Counted from the stretch's first letter, positions 39,233 to 47,598 are shown. The stretch is DNA of 64,000 nucleotides from Sphingomonas sp. BK580 (GCF_014194975.1 NZ_JACIAY010000010.1:62001-126000), one strand, 5' to 3'. Numbers and translations are program-made. The notes: generated by a model not told the origin, from the sequence alone.

Positions 39233-41593
39233 GTGCCAAAGAAACCGCCCCCCGGCCTGCCTACGCGCGAGCAGGTGCTCGACTTCATCGCCACGTCCAC
39301 CACGCCCGCGGGCAAGCGCGAGATCGCGCGCGCCTTCGGCCTCTCCGCGCAGCAGAAGATCGCGCTCAAGGCGCTGCTCAAGGACATGGCCGACGAGGGG
39401 CTGATCGACTCCGCCCCCGGCCGCGCCTTCCACAAGATGGGCGGGCTGCCCAAGGTGACCGTGCTGCGCGTCGCCGACGTCGACGAGGGCGGCAATGTCT
39501 GGGCGGTGCCGGAGAACTGGCAGTCGGACGCGCCCGTGCCGCGGATCCGCGTGCGCGAGCGCAAGCGCGGCGCGCTGGGCGTCGGCGAGCGGCTGCTCGC
39601 GCGCACCGAGGAGACCGGCCACGGCTGGACCGCGCACCCGATGAAGGTGCTCGCCCCCGCCGCCGAGCAGCTGATCGGCGTGCTGCGACGCGAGGGCGAC
39701 CGGCTGTGGCTCCAGGGCGTCGAGAAGAAGGAGCGGCGCGAGTACGCCGTGTCCGACGCGGGCGACGCCGCGGCGGGCGACCTGGTGCTGGCCGAGAAGG
39801 CCGGGCGCCCGCCGCGGATCACCGCGCGCGTGGTGCAGCGGTTGGGCGACCCGTTCGCGCCGCGCAGCTTCTCGCTGATCGCGATCCACCGGCTCGGCAT
39901 CCCCGACGTGTTCGCGCAGGAGGCGCTCGACGAGGCGGCGCGCGTCGCGCGTCAGCCGCTCGGCGAGGGGCGCGAGGACCTCACCCACCTGCCGATCGTC
40001 GCGATCGACCCCGCCGACGCGCGCGACCACGACGACGCGGTCTGGGCCGCGCCCGACGACGATCCCGCCAACGCGGGCGGCTGGCAGGCGATCGTCGCGA
40101 TCGCCGACGTCAGCTACTACGTCCGCCCGAAGAGTGCGCTCGACCGCGAGGCGCGCGCGCGCGGCAACTCGGTCTATTTCCCCGACCGCGTCGTGCCGAT
40201 GCTGCCCGAGATCCTGTCGGCGGACGTGTGCTCGCTCAAGGCGGGCGAGGACCGCGCCGCGCTCGCCTGCCACCTGCGCATCGGCAAGGACGGCGCTCTA
40301 AAGAGCTGGCGCTTCTCGCGTGCGCTGGTGCGGCTCGCGGCGAACATCGCGTACGAGGAGGCACAGGCCGCGATCGACGCGCGCGTGGCACGCTCCACCT
40401 CCGTCACCCCGGCGAAGGCCGCGCTCCATGCCGCCGCGAACGCATCGGCCGAGGCGCCTGCGGCGACAGGGACGCCGGATCACGTCCAGCCTGACGGTAA
40501 GGTTGCCTGGGACTCCGCCCTCGCCGACACCGCGCTCGCGCCGCTATGGGACTGCTGGCGCGCGCTCGCCGCGGCGCGCGACCGGCGCGAGCCGCTCGAG
40601 CTCGACCTGCCCGAGCGCCGCGTCGTGCTCGACGAGAAGGGCCGGATCATGTCGGTCGCGCCGCGCGAGCGGCTCGACGCGCACCGGCTGATCGAGGATT
40701 ACATGATCGCCGCCAACGTCGCCGCCGCCAAGGCGCTCGAGGCGAAGAAGGCGCCGGTGATGTACCGCGTCCACGAGGCGCCCGCGCGCGAGAAGCTGGT
40801 AGCGCTGAAGGACTATCTCGCCACCTTCGACGTCGCCTTCGCGCTCGGCCAGGTGATCCGCCCCGCCACCTTCAACCATATCATCGCGCGCGTCGGCGAC
40901 GCCGAGTTCCGCCCCGAGATCATGGAGCAGATCCTGCGCAGCCAGACCCAGGCCTATTACGCCCCGCTCAACCAGGGGCATTTCGGGCTGGCGCTGGGCA
41001 GCTACGCGCATTTCACCTCGCCGATCCGGCGCTACGCCGACCTGATGGTCCACCGCGCTCTGGTGAGCGCCTATGCGCTCGGCCCCGGCGGGCTGGCGGG
41101 CGACGAGGATTTCGAGCGCGCCGGCGAGACGATCAGCCAGCTCGAGCGCCGCGCGATGGAGGCCGAGCGCGAGACGATCGACCGCTATGTCGCGGCCTAT
41201 CTGGCGGAGCGCGTCGGCGAGCTGGTCGAGGCGCGGATCACCGGCGTGACCAACTTCGGCTTCTTCGCCACGGTGGAGGGCGTCGGCGGCGACGGATTGA
41301 TGCCGGTGCGCGACCTGGGCGGCGAATATTTCCGCTATGATGAGGCGTCTCGCCGGCTGGTCGGCGAGCATAGCGGCGAGACCTATGCGCAGGGGCAGCG
41401 GCTGGAGTTGCGGCTGGCGGAGGCCAACCCGGTCTCGGGCGCGCTGCGCTTCGAGCTGCCCGAGGGGCGCTACGGCGGCGCGGGCGGGGGAGGGGGAGGC
41501 CGCGCGCGAGAGAGGGAGAGTGAGCGCCGCCCGCCGCGCGTGCTCAAGCGCCGCGGGCGGCCGGGGAATATCCGCCACCAGGGGAAACGCTGA
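39233..41593 (+). CDS. rnr: Ribonuclease R, with an unusual internal insertion
   Basis: This 786-residue 3'-5' exoribonuclease degrades structured RNA. A winged-helix-like N-terminus and cold-shock part come first. The RNB domain (about 245-590) follows, with Ala-Ile-Asp-Pro-Ala-Asp-Ala-Arg-Asp-His-Asp-Asp-Ala-Val as the metal-binding motif. It has a C-terminal S1 domain (Ile-Thr-Gly-Val-Thr-Asn-Phe-Gly-Phe-Phe-Ala) and a basic tail with a Gly run. The GTG at 39233 (Met-Pro-Lys-Lys-Pro) fits the family better than ATG 39197 or 39140. Residues about 388-430 are low-complexity and match a translated palindromic repeat. Confidence 0.93.
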   Translation: MPKKPPPGLPTREQVLDFIATSTTPAGKREIARAFGLSAQQKIALKALLKDMADEGLIDSAPGRAFHKMGGLPKVTVLRVADVDEGGNVWAVPENWQSDAPVPRIRVRERKRGALGVGERLLARTEETGHGWTAHPMKVLAPAAEQLIGVLRREGDRLWLQGVEKKERREYAVSDAGDAAAGDLVLAEKAGRPPRITARVVQRLGDPFAPRSFSLIAIHRLGIPDVFAQEALDEAARVARQPLGEGREDLTHLPIVAIDPADARDHDDAVWAAPDDDPANAGGWQAIVAIADVSYYVRPKSALDREARARGNSVYFPDRVVPMLPEILSADVCSLKAGEDRAALACHLRIGKDGALKSWRFSRALVRLAANIAYEEAQAAIDARVARSTSVTPAKAALHAAANASAEAPAATGTPDHVQPDGKVAWDSALADTALAPLWDCWRALAAARDRREPLELDLPERRVVLDEKGRIMSVAPRERLDAHRLIEDYMIAANVAAAKALEAKKAPVMYRVHEAPAREKLVALKDYLATFDVAFALGQVIRPATFNHIIARVGDAEFRPEIMEQILRSQTQAYYAPLNQGHFGLALGSYAHFTSPIRRYADLMVHRALVSAYALGPGGLAGDEDFERAGETISQLERRAMEAERETIDRYVAAYLAERVGELVEARITGVTNFGFFATVEGVGGDGLMPVRDLGGEYFRYDEASRRLVGEHSGETYAQGQRLELRLAEANPVSGALRFELPEGRYGGAGGGGGGRARERESERRPPRVLKRRGRPGNIRHQGKR
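40399..40530. repeat. Degenerate palindromic element inside rnr
   Basis: Within the reading frame, CACCCCGGCGAAGGCCGCGC (40405-40424) resembles the arm at 16185 (CCCCGGCGAAGGCCGGGG). GCCTGGGACTCCGCCCTCGCCG (40505-40526) resembles the opposite arm (CCTGGGCTCCGGC...CGCCGG). The intervening GGGACGCCGGATCACGTCCAG is also repeat-like. The frame is kept and encodes about 40 extra residues. Confidence 0.6.
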
Positions 41594-41597
41594 GGTT

Positions 41598-41697
41598 CTC
41601 CCTCCCCTTCAGGGGAGGAGCCGGAGGTGGGGCCGCGCCGCGGGCGTCGCGCTCGCGGAGACGCCCCACCCCAACCCTCCCCTGAAGGGGAGGGAGA
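41598..41697. repeat. Dispersed palindromic element, CTCCCCTTCAGGGGAG family (well preserved)
   Basis: CTCCCTCCCCTTCAGGGGAGG then GGTGGGGC on the left mirrors GCCCCACCCC then CCTCCCCTGAAGGGGAGGGAG on the right. It is the clearest copy of this family in the window. Confidence 0.88.
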
Positions 41698-41719
41698 TGA
41701 TCGACATAGGAGACTCAAC

Positions 41720-42022
41720 ATGCCCGGCACCATCGCCGCGACGGTGATCATGAAGGCGCGCAAGAAGATCGCGTGGCATTTCCTCTCGGCCGGCGCGACC
41801 ACCGCAGCCACCGCGACCGCGTTCGAGCGGCCCGCGACGCGCCTCGGCGCGGAGGAGTTCGACCGCATGATCGCGTTCGGCGCGCTCGAGAAGACCGAGG
41901 ATGGGCGCTACTGGCTCCACCGCCGCCGCTACGCCGACTATCGCAAGGAGTCGCTGGCGCGCGTGCTCGGCTATCTCGCGCTCGCGGGCTTCGCCGCGGC
42001 GGGGGCGATCGCGCTGGGCTGA
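41720..42022 (+). CDS. Conserved-looking hypothetical protein, 100 residues
   Basis: Starts at ATG 41720 after TAGGAGACTC, a good ribosome site. The first half is basic and helical (Ala-Arg-Lys-Lys-Ile-Ala-Trp-His-Phe). The centre Phe-Asp-Arg-Met-Ile-Ala-Phe-Gly-Ala-Leu-Glu is followed by a Tyr/Arg-rich stretch. A single membrane helix ends the protein (about 80-99). No family is recognised. It may be a small membrane-anchored protein. Confidence 0.65.
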   Translation: MPGTIAATVIMKARKKIAWHFLSAGATTAATATAFERPATRLGAEEFDRMIAFGALEKTEDGRYWLHRRRYADYRKESLARVLGYLALAGFAAAGAIALG

Positions 42023-42089
42023 GCCGCGCGGTGGACGCTGCCGCCGACCGCCGCTATCCGCGCCGTCTCGGATAGCGGAAGGAACGGCC

Positions 42090-43883
42090 ATGGCAGCGCG
42101 CGCGAGCTCGTGGGGGACAAGCGTCGCGCTGGCGCTGGCGGCGCTGCTCGGCAGCTGCGCGACGCCGCCGCCCGCGGCGAAGGAGGCGCGGCCCGGGGCC
42201 ACCGCTTCCGCGCCCGCCCCCGCCGCGACGGCAACCCAGCCGCAGCTCTTCGTCGTCGCCGCCAACCCGCTCGCGACCGACGCGGGCATGGCGGTGCTGC
42301 GCCGGGGCGGCTCGGCGGTGGACGCCGCGATCGCGGTGCAGGCGATGCTGTCGCTGGTCGAGCCGCAGAGCTCGGGCATGGGCGGCGGCGGCTTCATGAC
42401 CTATTACGACGCGGCCAGCACGCAGGTGACCGTCTACGACGGGCGCGAGACCGCGCCGGCGGGCGCCACGCCCGACATGTTCCTCGACGACGGCGGCAAG
42501 CCGCTGCCCTTCGCGACCGCGGTGCTGAGCGGGCGCGCCACCGGCGTGCCCGGCGCGGTCAAGATGCTCGCCGAGGCGCACCGCCGCCACGGCGCGCTGC
42601 CGTGGCGCGACCTTTTCGGCGACGCCGCGCGCACCGCGCGCGACGGCTTCCTGGTCTCGCCGCGGCTCGGCCGTTTCCTGGCGGGCGGGCGCTTCCCCGA
42701 GTCGAACGCGCCCGACGTGCTCGCCTATTTCGCGCGCCCGGGCGGCGGGCTGCTGCGCCCCGGCGAGCGGCTGCGCAACCCGGCCTATGCCGGTTTCCTC
42801 CGAAGGCTCGCCACGCAGGGGCCGGCCGCGCTCTACGCCGGCGCGACCGCGCGGCGGATCGTGGCGCGAGTCCACGAAGGGCCGCTCGCGGGGAGCATGA
42901 CGCTCGCCGACCTCGCCGCCTATCGCCCGGTGGTGCGCCAGCCGCTGTGTGCGCCCTATCGCGTGCTGCTGGTCTGCGCGCCGCCCCCGCCCGCGAGCGG
43001 CGTGGGGCTGCTCGAGCTGCTCGGCCTGCTCGAGCGCACCGACGTGGCGCGCTACGGCGCGGACGACCCGCGCGGCTGGTTCCTCTTCGCCGAGGCGAGC
43101 CGGCTGATGTACGCCGACCGCGACCGCTACGTCGGCGACCCCGCCTTCGTCGACGTGCCCGTCGCCGGGCTGCTCGCCCCCGCCTATCTCGACCGCCGCG
43201 CGCGGCTGATCGGCGAGCGCGCCGGCGCAGCGCCGGTGCCCGGCCAGCCCGAGGGCGCGGCACCGCGCGGCGTCGACCGCACGCTCGAGCCGACCGGCAC
43301 CTCGCACTTCGTCGTCGGTGACGCGCGCGGCAACGTCGTGTCAATGACGACGACGGTGGAGTCGATCTTCGGCTCCGGGCGGATGGTCGACGGCTTCTTC
43401 CTCAACAACCAGATGACCGACTTCTCCTTCAGCCCGCGCGACAGCGACGGCCGCGCCGCGGCCAACGCGGTGGCCGCGGGCAAGCGCCCGCGCTCGTCGA
43501 TGACGCCGCTGATCCTGCTCGACCGCGGGCGCCATTTCGCCGGCGCGGTCGGCTCGGCGGGGGGCAACGCGATCCTCGCCTATGTCGGCAAAGCGGTGGT
43601 CGGCGCGGTCGACTGGGGGCTGACGATGCAGCAGGCACTGGCGCTGCCCAACCTGATCGCGCGCGGCGACTCGTTCCAGGGCGAGGCCGACAAGTTCGCA
43701 CCCGCGGTGCGCGAGGGCCTCGCGGCGCGCGGCGTGACGGTGCGGCCGGGGCAGGGCGAGGACTCGGGGCTGCACGGCGTGATCGTCCGCGATGGCCGGC
43801 TCGACGGCGGCTACGATCCGCGGCGCGAGGGCAAGGTGGCGGTGGCGCCGGCGAACGGAGAGCTCGCCTTTTCAGCGCATTAA
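42090..43883 (+). CDS. ggt: Gamma-glutamyltransferase (lipoprotein form)
   Basis: The 597-residue Ntn-hydrolase transfers or hydrolyses gamma-glutamyl groups, for example from glutathione, outside the cytoplasm. An N-terminal lipobox Leu-Leu-Gly-Ser-Cys (Cys about residue 23) suggests membrane anchoring. The core has Gly-Met-Gly-Gly-Gly-Gly-Phe-Met and Tyr-Asp-Gly-Arg-Glu-Thr-Ala-Pro. The autoprocessing site is Thr-Gly-Thr-Ser-His-Phe, with the second Thr as the predicted nucleophile (about residue 403). Gly-Ser-Ala-Gly-Gly-Asn lies near the C-terminus. Start ATG 42090 follows GGAAGGAA. Confidence 0.92.
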   Translation: MAARASSWGTSVALALAALLGSCATPPPAAKEARPGATASAPAPAATATQPQLFVVAANPLATDAGMAVLRRGGSAVDAAIAVQAMLSLVEPQSSGMGGGGFMTYYDAASTQVTVYDGRETAPAGATPDMFLDDGGKPLPFATAVLSGRATGVPGAVKMLAEAHRRHGALPWRDLFGDAARTARDGFLVSPRLGRFLAGGRFPESNAPDVLAYFARPGGGLLRPGERLRNPAYAGFLRRLATQGPAALYAGATARRIVARVHEGPLAGSMTLADLAAYRPVVRQPLCAPYRVLLVCAPPPPASGVGLLELLGLLERTDVARYGADDPRGWFLFAEASRLMYADRDRYVGDPAFVDVPVAGLLAPAYLDRRARLIGERAGAAPVPGQPEGAAPRGVDRTLEPTGTSHFVVGDARGNVVSMTTTVESIFGSGRMVDGFFLNNQMTDFSFSPRDSDGRAAANAVAAGKRPRSSMTPLILLDRGRHFAGAVGSAGGNAILAYVGKAVVGAVDWGLTMQQALALPNLIARGDSFQGEADKFAPAVREGLAARGVTVRPGQGEDSGLHGVIVRDGRLDGGYDPRREGKVAVAPANGELAFSAH

Positions 43884-43919
43884 CCATAGACTTACCATTG
43901 ACTGGCTAGGGATAGGCGC

Positions 43920-44243
43920 ATGGTCGCCGATGTCCTCACCCGCTCCGCCGCCGCCCCTTTCGCCGCGGCCCCGCTCTCTGGTCTCGCCGGCGCGTGGCGC
44001 CGGTTACGGCGCCGCGACGAGCGCCATGCGCGCGCACGCGACGCGGCGGAGGCAGTGCCGGTGCGGCTGACGCCGCCGCCCGAGCGCCCGCTGCCGAGCG
44101 ATCTCGACCTGCCGCTACGCCTGTTCGACCCCGCCGCCCTCGCGCGCGCCACCGCCGGCGCGGCGCCCGCCCCGCGCGCGATGGCGCTGGAGCCGCTGCT
44201 GCTCGACGAGACCCTGCAACGGCTGCGCCGCCTGGTGGCGTGA
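43920..44243 (+). CDS. Hypothetical protein, 107 residues
   Basis: An ORF with normal chromosomal codon bias and a basic segment (Trp-Arg-Arg-Leu-Arg-Arg-Arg-Asp-Glu-Arg). A Pro-rich region follows, then a short helical C-terminus rich in Leu. No family or motif is recognised. It lies 36 bases after ggt, in a region that is slightly richer in A and T just before the start. Confidence 0.5.
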   Translation: MVADVLTRSAAAPFAAAPLSGLAGAWRRLRRRDERHARARDAAEAVPVRLTPPPERPLPSDLDLPLRLFDPAALARATAGAAPAPRAMALEPLLLDETLQRLRRLVA

Positions 44244-44305
44244 GGGAGTCGCGATCCCGCGCGGCGACGACCGCTCGGCGGGGTCCTCTCGGCCTCCTCT
44301 GATCG

Positions 44306-44396
44306 CACGTGTTCCCGCGAACGCGGGAACCCAGGGTCAGGCAGGGCAACGATGATGACCTGACGACCCCTGGGCTCCCGCGCGCGCGGGAGCACG
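44306..44396. repeat. Dispersed palindromic element, GTTCCCGCGNACGCGGGAAC family
   Basis: GTGTTCCCGCGAACGCGGGAACCCAGGG on the left and CCCTGGGCTCCCGCGCGCGCGGGAGCACG on the right give two perfect hairpins. Their CCCAGGG/CCCTGGG flanks also pair. It lies between convergent genes. Confidence 0.88.
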
Positions 44397-44439
44397 ATGG
44401 GAGGCGCGCGAAGATGGCGCGCGCTGGTGCGGCGTGATC

Positions 44440-44739
44440 TCACCCCGCCGCCACCGTCACCCCCTCCAACCGCGCGTGCGTCGCCCCCGCGTCGCGCGCG
44501 CGCGCCACTACGCGCAGCTCCGCCAGCACATGACCCGGCAGCGCGAGCGACTCGGCGTCGAGCGAGTCGAGCCAGGCGTCGAGCCGCGGGTCGTCCCGAC
44601 CCGCCAGCACCAGCTCGTGGCGGTCGCCGGTGAAGGTGGCGCTGTGCCACGCCACCGCGCGATGCCGCTCGATCGCCACCGACGCGCCGGCCCGTGCCGC
44701 CGAGCGAGTCAGCGCGCGCTGCAGCCGCCCCGCGCTCAT
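44440..44739 (-). CDS. Hypothetical protein in the SOS-box operon
   Basis: A 99-residue protein starting at ATG 44739, whose first bases overlap the preceding stop (ATGA). It has a basic N-terminal helix (Arg-Leu-Gln-Arg-Ala-Leu-Thr-Arg-Ser) and a central Trp-His-Ser-Ala-Thr-Phe-Thr-Gly-Asp-Arg-His-Glu-Leu. I do not recognise the family. It is coupled to a 58-residue gene directly behind an SOS box, which suggests DNA-damage control. Confidence 0.65.
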   Translation of the reverse strand: MSAGRLQRALTRSAARAGASVAIERHRAVAWHSATFTGDRHELVLAGRDDPRLDAWLDSLDAESLALPGHVLAELRVVARARDAGATHARLEGVTVAAG

Positions 44740-44912
44740 CGCGCGCCCGCGCGCAGCACGGCCTCGATGCGCCGCCGCATCCGCTCGCCCGGCACGCGGC
44801 CGCACCGCAGGTCGCGGACCAGCCGTGGGTCGTTGACCGTTCGCCGCCCGAACGTGGTCGGCGCGACCCCGGTGCGGCGCAGGTAGCGCTCGATCTCCAG
44901 CAACAGACTCAT
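44736..44912 (-). CDS. Small HTH-like protein, 58 residues, in the SOS-box operon
   Basis: Starts at ATG 44912 and stops at 44736-44738. The sequence begins Met-Ser-Leu-Leu-Leu-Glu-Ile-Glu-Arg-Tyr-Leu. It then has a helix-turn-helix-like core: Ala-Pro-Thr-Thr-Phe-Gly-Arg-Arg-Thr-Val-Asn-Asp-Pro-Arg-Leu-Val. A basic C-terminal helix with Arg-Met-Arg-Arg-Arg-Ile-Glu-Ala follows. It is too short for many gene finders. Coupling to the following gene and position next to an S24 regulator support it being real. A DNA-binding role is inference. Confidence 0.7.
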   Translation of the reverse strand: MSLLLEIERYLRRTGVAPTTFGRRTVNDPRLVRDLRCGRVPGERMRRRIEAVLRAGAR

Positions 44913-44936
44913 CGATACATCTCCCTCGACTCACCT

Positions 44937-44951
44937 GTTCCTCATCTGTTC
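44937..44951. promoter_or_regulatory. SOS box (alphaproteobacterial LexA site)
   Basis: GTTC, seven bases (CTCATCT), GTTC. This exactly matches the GTTC-N7-GTTC direct repeat bound by LexA in alphaproteobacteria. It lies 25 bases upstream of the minus-strand small gene and 48 bases upstream of the S24 gene. Confidence 0.75.
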
Positions 44952-44969
44952 TCACTTTTCCAACTTGTC

Positions 44970-44983
44970 GAGGAAAATTCCTC
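44970..44983. promoter_or_regulatory. Inverted repeat GAGGAA-AA-TTCCTC near the S24 gene
   Basis: A 6+2+6 inverted repeat 16 bases upstream of the S24 peptidase start codon. Possible operator for autoregulation by the encoded repressor-like protein. No binding evidence exists in sequence alone. Confidence 0.4.
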
Positions 44984-44998
44984 AGGCTAGGGTCGCGC

Positions 44999-45613
44999 AT
45001 GGCCGAGACCCCGCAGCAGGCGCTCACGCGTGCCGCCGCCGAACGCGGCGTGGCGCTCTCCGCGCTGTCGCGGATGATCGGGCGCAACCAGGCCTATCTC
45101 AGCCAGTTCGTGCTGCGCGGCTCGCCGCGACGACTGCCCGAGCACGAGCGGCGGCTGCTCGCCGACTTTCTCGCGCTCGACGAGGCCGCGCTCGGCGCCG
45201 CCCCGCGCGAGGAGGACGTGGCGGTGCCGTGGCTCGCGGTGCGCGCCGCGGCGGGGCACGGGCGGGTCGCGGAGGAGCGCCTGCTCCGCGCCGAGCCGGT
45301 GCCGCGCGCGCTGCTGCGCGCCGCCGGCATCGCCCCTGCGGCGGCCTCGCTGATCACGGTGGCGGGCGAGTCGATGGCGCCGACGCTGTGCGACGGCGAC
45401 CGGCTGCTCGTCGACACCGCCGACCGGCGCCCGCCCGCGGGCGGCGCGATCTACGTCATCCGCCGCGACGAGGAACTGGCGGTCAAGCGACTGGTGCCCG
45501 AGGGCGCGACCGTCGCGGTGCACAGCGACCATCCCGACTGGCCGACGCTGCGGGTCGCGGCGCGCGCGCTCGTCGTGGTCGGGCGGGCGCGGCTGCTCAC
45601 GCGCGCGCTGTGA
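44999..45613 (+). CDS. S24 family LexA/CI-like regulator
   Basis: The 204-residue protein has an N-terminal HTH-type region (Arg-Met-Ile-Gly-Arg-Asn-Gln-Ala-Tyr-Leu-Ser-Gln-Phe, about 22-34) and a C-terminal S24 autoprotease domain. The catalytic Ser is in Gly-Glu-Ser-Met-Ala-Pro-Thr (about 123) and the Lys in Glu-Leu-Ala-Val-Lys-Arg-Leu (about 162). Such proteins self-cleave when RecA is activated, which lifts repression. It is divergent from the SOS-box small-gene operon. No phage genes are nearby, so it may be a chromosomal LexA paralogue. Confidence 0.85.
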   Translation: MAETPQQALTRAAAERGVALSALSRMIGRNQAYLSQFVLRGSPRRLPEHERRLLADFLALDEAALGAAPREEDVAVPWLAVRAAAGHGRVAEERLLRAEPVPRALLRAAGIAPAAASLITVAGESMAPTLCDGDRLLVDTADRRPPAGGAIYVIRRDEELAVKRLVPEGATVAVHSDHPDWPTLRVAARALVVVGRARLLTRAL

Positions 45614-46073
45614 GGCAGGCGTCTCCCTGATATAAATCAGTGCCGGTTCGGATATCTCGCACGATCGCCGGGTTGGGGGGCGGAACCCGGAGGTGGTGAT
45701 GACGACGGCAGCAGGCGCGCTAGCGGAGCACGCGCACGGTGACGCTGACCGCCCGCGCGCCACGCAGGCGGTCGCCGCGCGGCAGGGGGGCCGAGTCATG
45801 GCGATCGGCCGGCCGACGTGGGTCGGCGCGCAGCCGCCGATCGGGCGGAGGGCATCGACTCCGCCTTCGTGTCGGGCGACACATGCGCGATGCCGAGAGC
45901 GTGCAGCATGACCGTCGACACCCCGCGCATGGCCGCGCCGGTCGCGGCGTGCTGATCGCCGTGGACGACGGGAGCGTCGGAGGCGCGGGAAGGGCGCGCC
46001 GTCGCGCCGGCACGCGCGGGCGCGCCGCGCCGGCTCGATACCTGCCGCGGCCTCGTCCCCTGGATCGGCACCG
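45614..46073. other. 460-base gap without a convincing gene
   Basis: Short frames on both strands show no family features. A small inverted repeat CTGAT-ATAA-ATCAG lies near 45638. The first 60 bases are less GC-rich than the rest. I see no tRNA or known RNA here. Confidence 0.4.
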
Positions 46074-47324
46074 GTGATCCTCGGCGTCGGGGCGACCTGG
46101 GGGATCTGCGCCGCCGCCACCGCGGCGGTGATCGCGCGCCCGTTCCGCTGGCCCGAGGCGATCTGGGCGGTCGCGGGCGCCGCGCTGCTGCTGGCGCTGG
46201 GGCTGATGCCCTGGCAGGCGGCGCTGGGGGCAGTGGCGAAGGGCGGCGACGTCTACCTCTTCCTGATCGGCATGATGCTGCTGAGCGAGACCGCGCGCGA
46301 GCAGGGCCTGTTCGACTGGGTCGCCGCCGCCGCCGCGGCGCACGCGCGCGGCTCGCCGCGGCGGCTGTTCGCCCTGGTCTATGCCACCGGGATCGTCACG
46401 ACCACCTTCCTGTCGAACGACGCCACCGCGGTGGTGCTGACCCCCGCGGTCTATGCCGCCGCGCGCAAGGCCAAAGCGGATCCGCTGCCGCTGCTGTTCG
46501 CCTGCGCGCTGATCGCCAACGCGGCCAGCTTCGTGCTGCCGATCTCCAACCCCGCCAACCTCGTCCTGTACGGCGGCAAGATGCCGCCGCTGGGCGAATG
46601 GTTCGGGTCCTTCGCGCTGCCCTCGCTCGCGGCGATCGGCGTGCCCTTCGTCGCGCTGCGCTGGGCCGAGCGCGCGCGGCTGACCGGCAGCTGTGCGACC
46701 GACGTCGCGCGGACGCCCCTGTCCGCGGGCGGTCGCACCGCGCTGGCGGGGATCGCGGCGACCGCGCTGCTGCTGCTGGTGATGTCGGCGCGCGACCTGC
46801 CGCTCGGGTTGCCGACCTGCGTCGCCGGCGTGGCGACGCTGCTGCTGGTGGGCGCGCTGGCGCGGCGCTCGCCGCTGGCGCTGGCACGGCAGGTCTCGTG
46901 GAGCGTGCTGCCGCTGGTCGCCGGGTTGTTCGTGCTGGTCGAGGCGCTCGACCGTACCGGCGTGATCGCGCAGGTCGCCGCGGCGCTGCGCACCACCGCG
47001 GCCGACCCGGTGCGCGGCGCCGCGCTGGCGGGGACGGTGCTCGCCTTCGTCTCCAACCTGATGAACAACCTGCCCGCCGGGCTGGTCGCCAGCACCGCGG
47101 TGGCGCAGGCGCACCCGCCGCGGCTGGTGGTGGACGCGCTGCTGATCGGCGTCGACCTCGGCCCCAATCTCTCGATCACGGGCAGCCTCGCGACGATCCT
47201 GTGGCTGCAGGCGATCCGGCGCGAGGGCGAGGACGTCGGCTTCTGGCGCTTCCTCAAGGTCGGGGCGGTGACGATGATCCCCGCGCTGGCGGCGGCGCTC
47301 GGCGCGCGGCTGCTGATCGGGTAG
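46074..47324 (+). CDS. ArsB/NhaD-type ion transporter
   Basis: This 416-residue inner-membrane protein has about eleven membrane segments and the superfamily signature at two places. These are Phe-Leu-Ser-Asn-Asp-Ala-Thr-Ala-Val-Val-Leu-Thr-Pro in the first half and Val-Ser-Asn-Leu-Met-Asn-Asn-Leu-Pro-Ala-Gly in the second. It also has Ser-Asn-Pro-Ala-Asn and Gly-Pro-Asn-Leu-Ser-Ile-Thr-Gly-Ser-Leu-Ala-Thr, closest to ArsB-type anion or arsenite pumps. No arsR or arsC is adjacent, so the substrate cannot be fixed. GTG 46074 is the only usable start. Confidence 0.85.
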   Translation: MILGVGATWGICAAATAAVIARPFRWPEAIWAVAGAALLLALGLMPWQAALGAVAKGGDVYLFLIGMMLLSETAREQGLFDWVAAAAAAHARGSPRRLFALVYATGIVTTTFLSNDATAVVLTPAVYAAARKAKADPLPLLFACALIANAASFVLPISNPANLVLYGGKMPPLGEWFGSFALPSLAAIGVPFVALRWAERARLTGSCATDVARTPLSAGGRTALAGIAATALLLLVMSARDLPLGLPTCVAGVATLLLVGALARRSPLALARQVSWSVLPLVAGLFVLVEALDRTGVIAQVAAALRTTAADPVRGAALAGTVLAFVSNLMNNLPAGLVASTAVAQAHPPRLVVDALLIGVDLGPNLSITGSLATILWLQAIRREGEDVGFWRFLKVGAVTMIPALAAALGARLLIG

Positions 47325-47377
47325 GGGGGGCGCATAGCGTTGCCGAGGGGGCGCCGTCTCGAGCGTCAGTGGCTACC

Positions 47378-47580
47378 TCATCCTTCCCTGTAAGGGGAGT
47401 GCGGGCTTTGGCTTGCCCCCGGCAAGCCAAGATGGTGTCCGGGGGACACCATCTCGCCCGCACTGGCGCGCGGAGCGCGACGGAGGGGTGTCGCCCGTCG
47501 TGAGTGGCGCGGCCCTCGCCGCCCGGGTCACCCCTCCGTCAGCCCTGCGGGCTGCCACCTCCCCTCGCAGGGGAGGATCG
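47378..47580. repeat. Nested multi-hairpin palindromic element
   Basis: Outer arms GTGCGGGC (47399-47406) and GCCCGCAC (47456-47463) enclose two perfect hairpins: GGCTTGCC/GGCAAGCC (47410-47428) and AGATGGTGTCC/GGACACCATCT (47430-47454, three-base loop). A second stem pairs GACGGAGGGGTG (47479-47490) with CACCCCTCCGTC (47529-47540). The ends carry TTCCCTGTAAGGGGAG and CCCCTCGCAGGGGAGG. Confidence 0.85.
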
Positions 47581-47598
47581 ACAGGCCCCCCATCCCCA

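Noticed and set aside
45693-46071. Small ORFs on both strands between the S24 gene and the transporter
   Set aside because: They lack ribosome sites, family features and stable codon bias, and overlap each other on opposite strands.
47378-47580. CRISPR-like array
   Set aside because: The repeats are inverted stems of different sequence, not regularly spaced direct repeats, and there are no cas genes.
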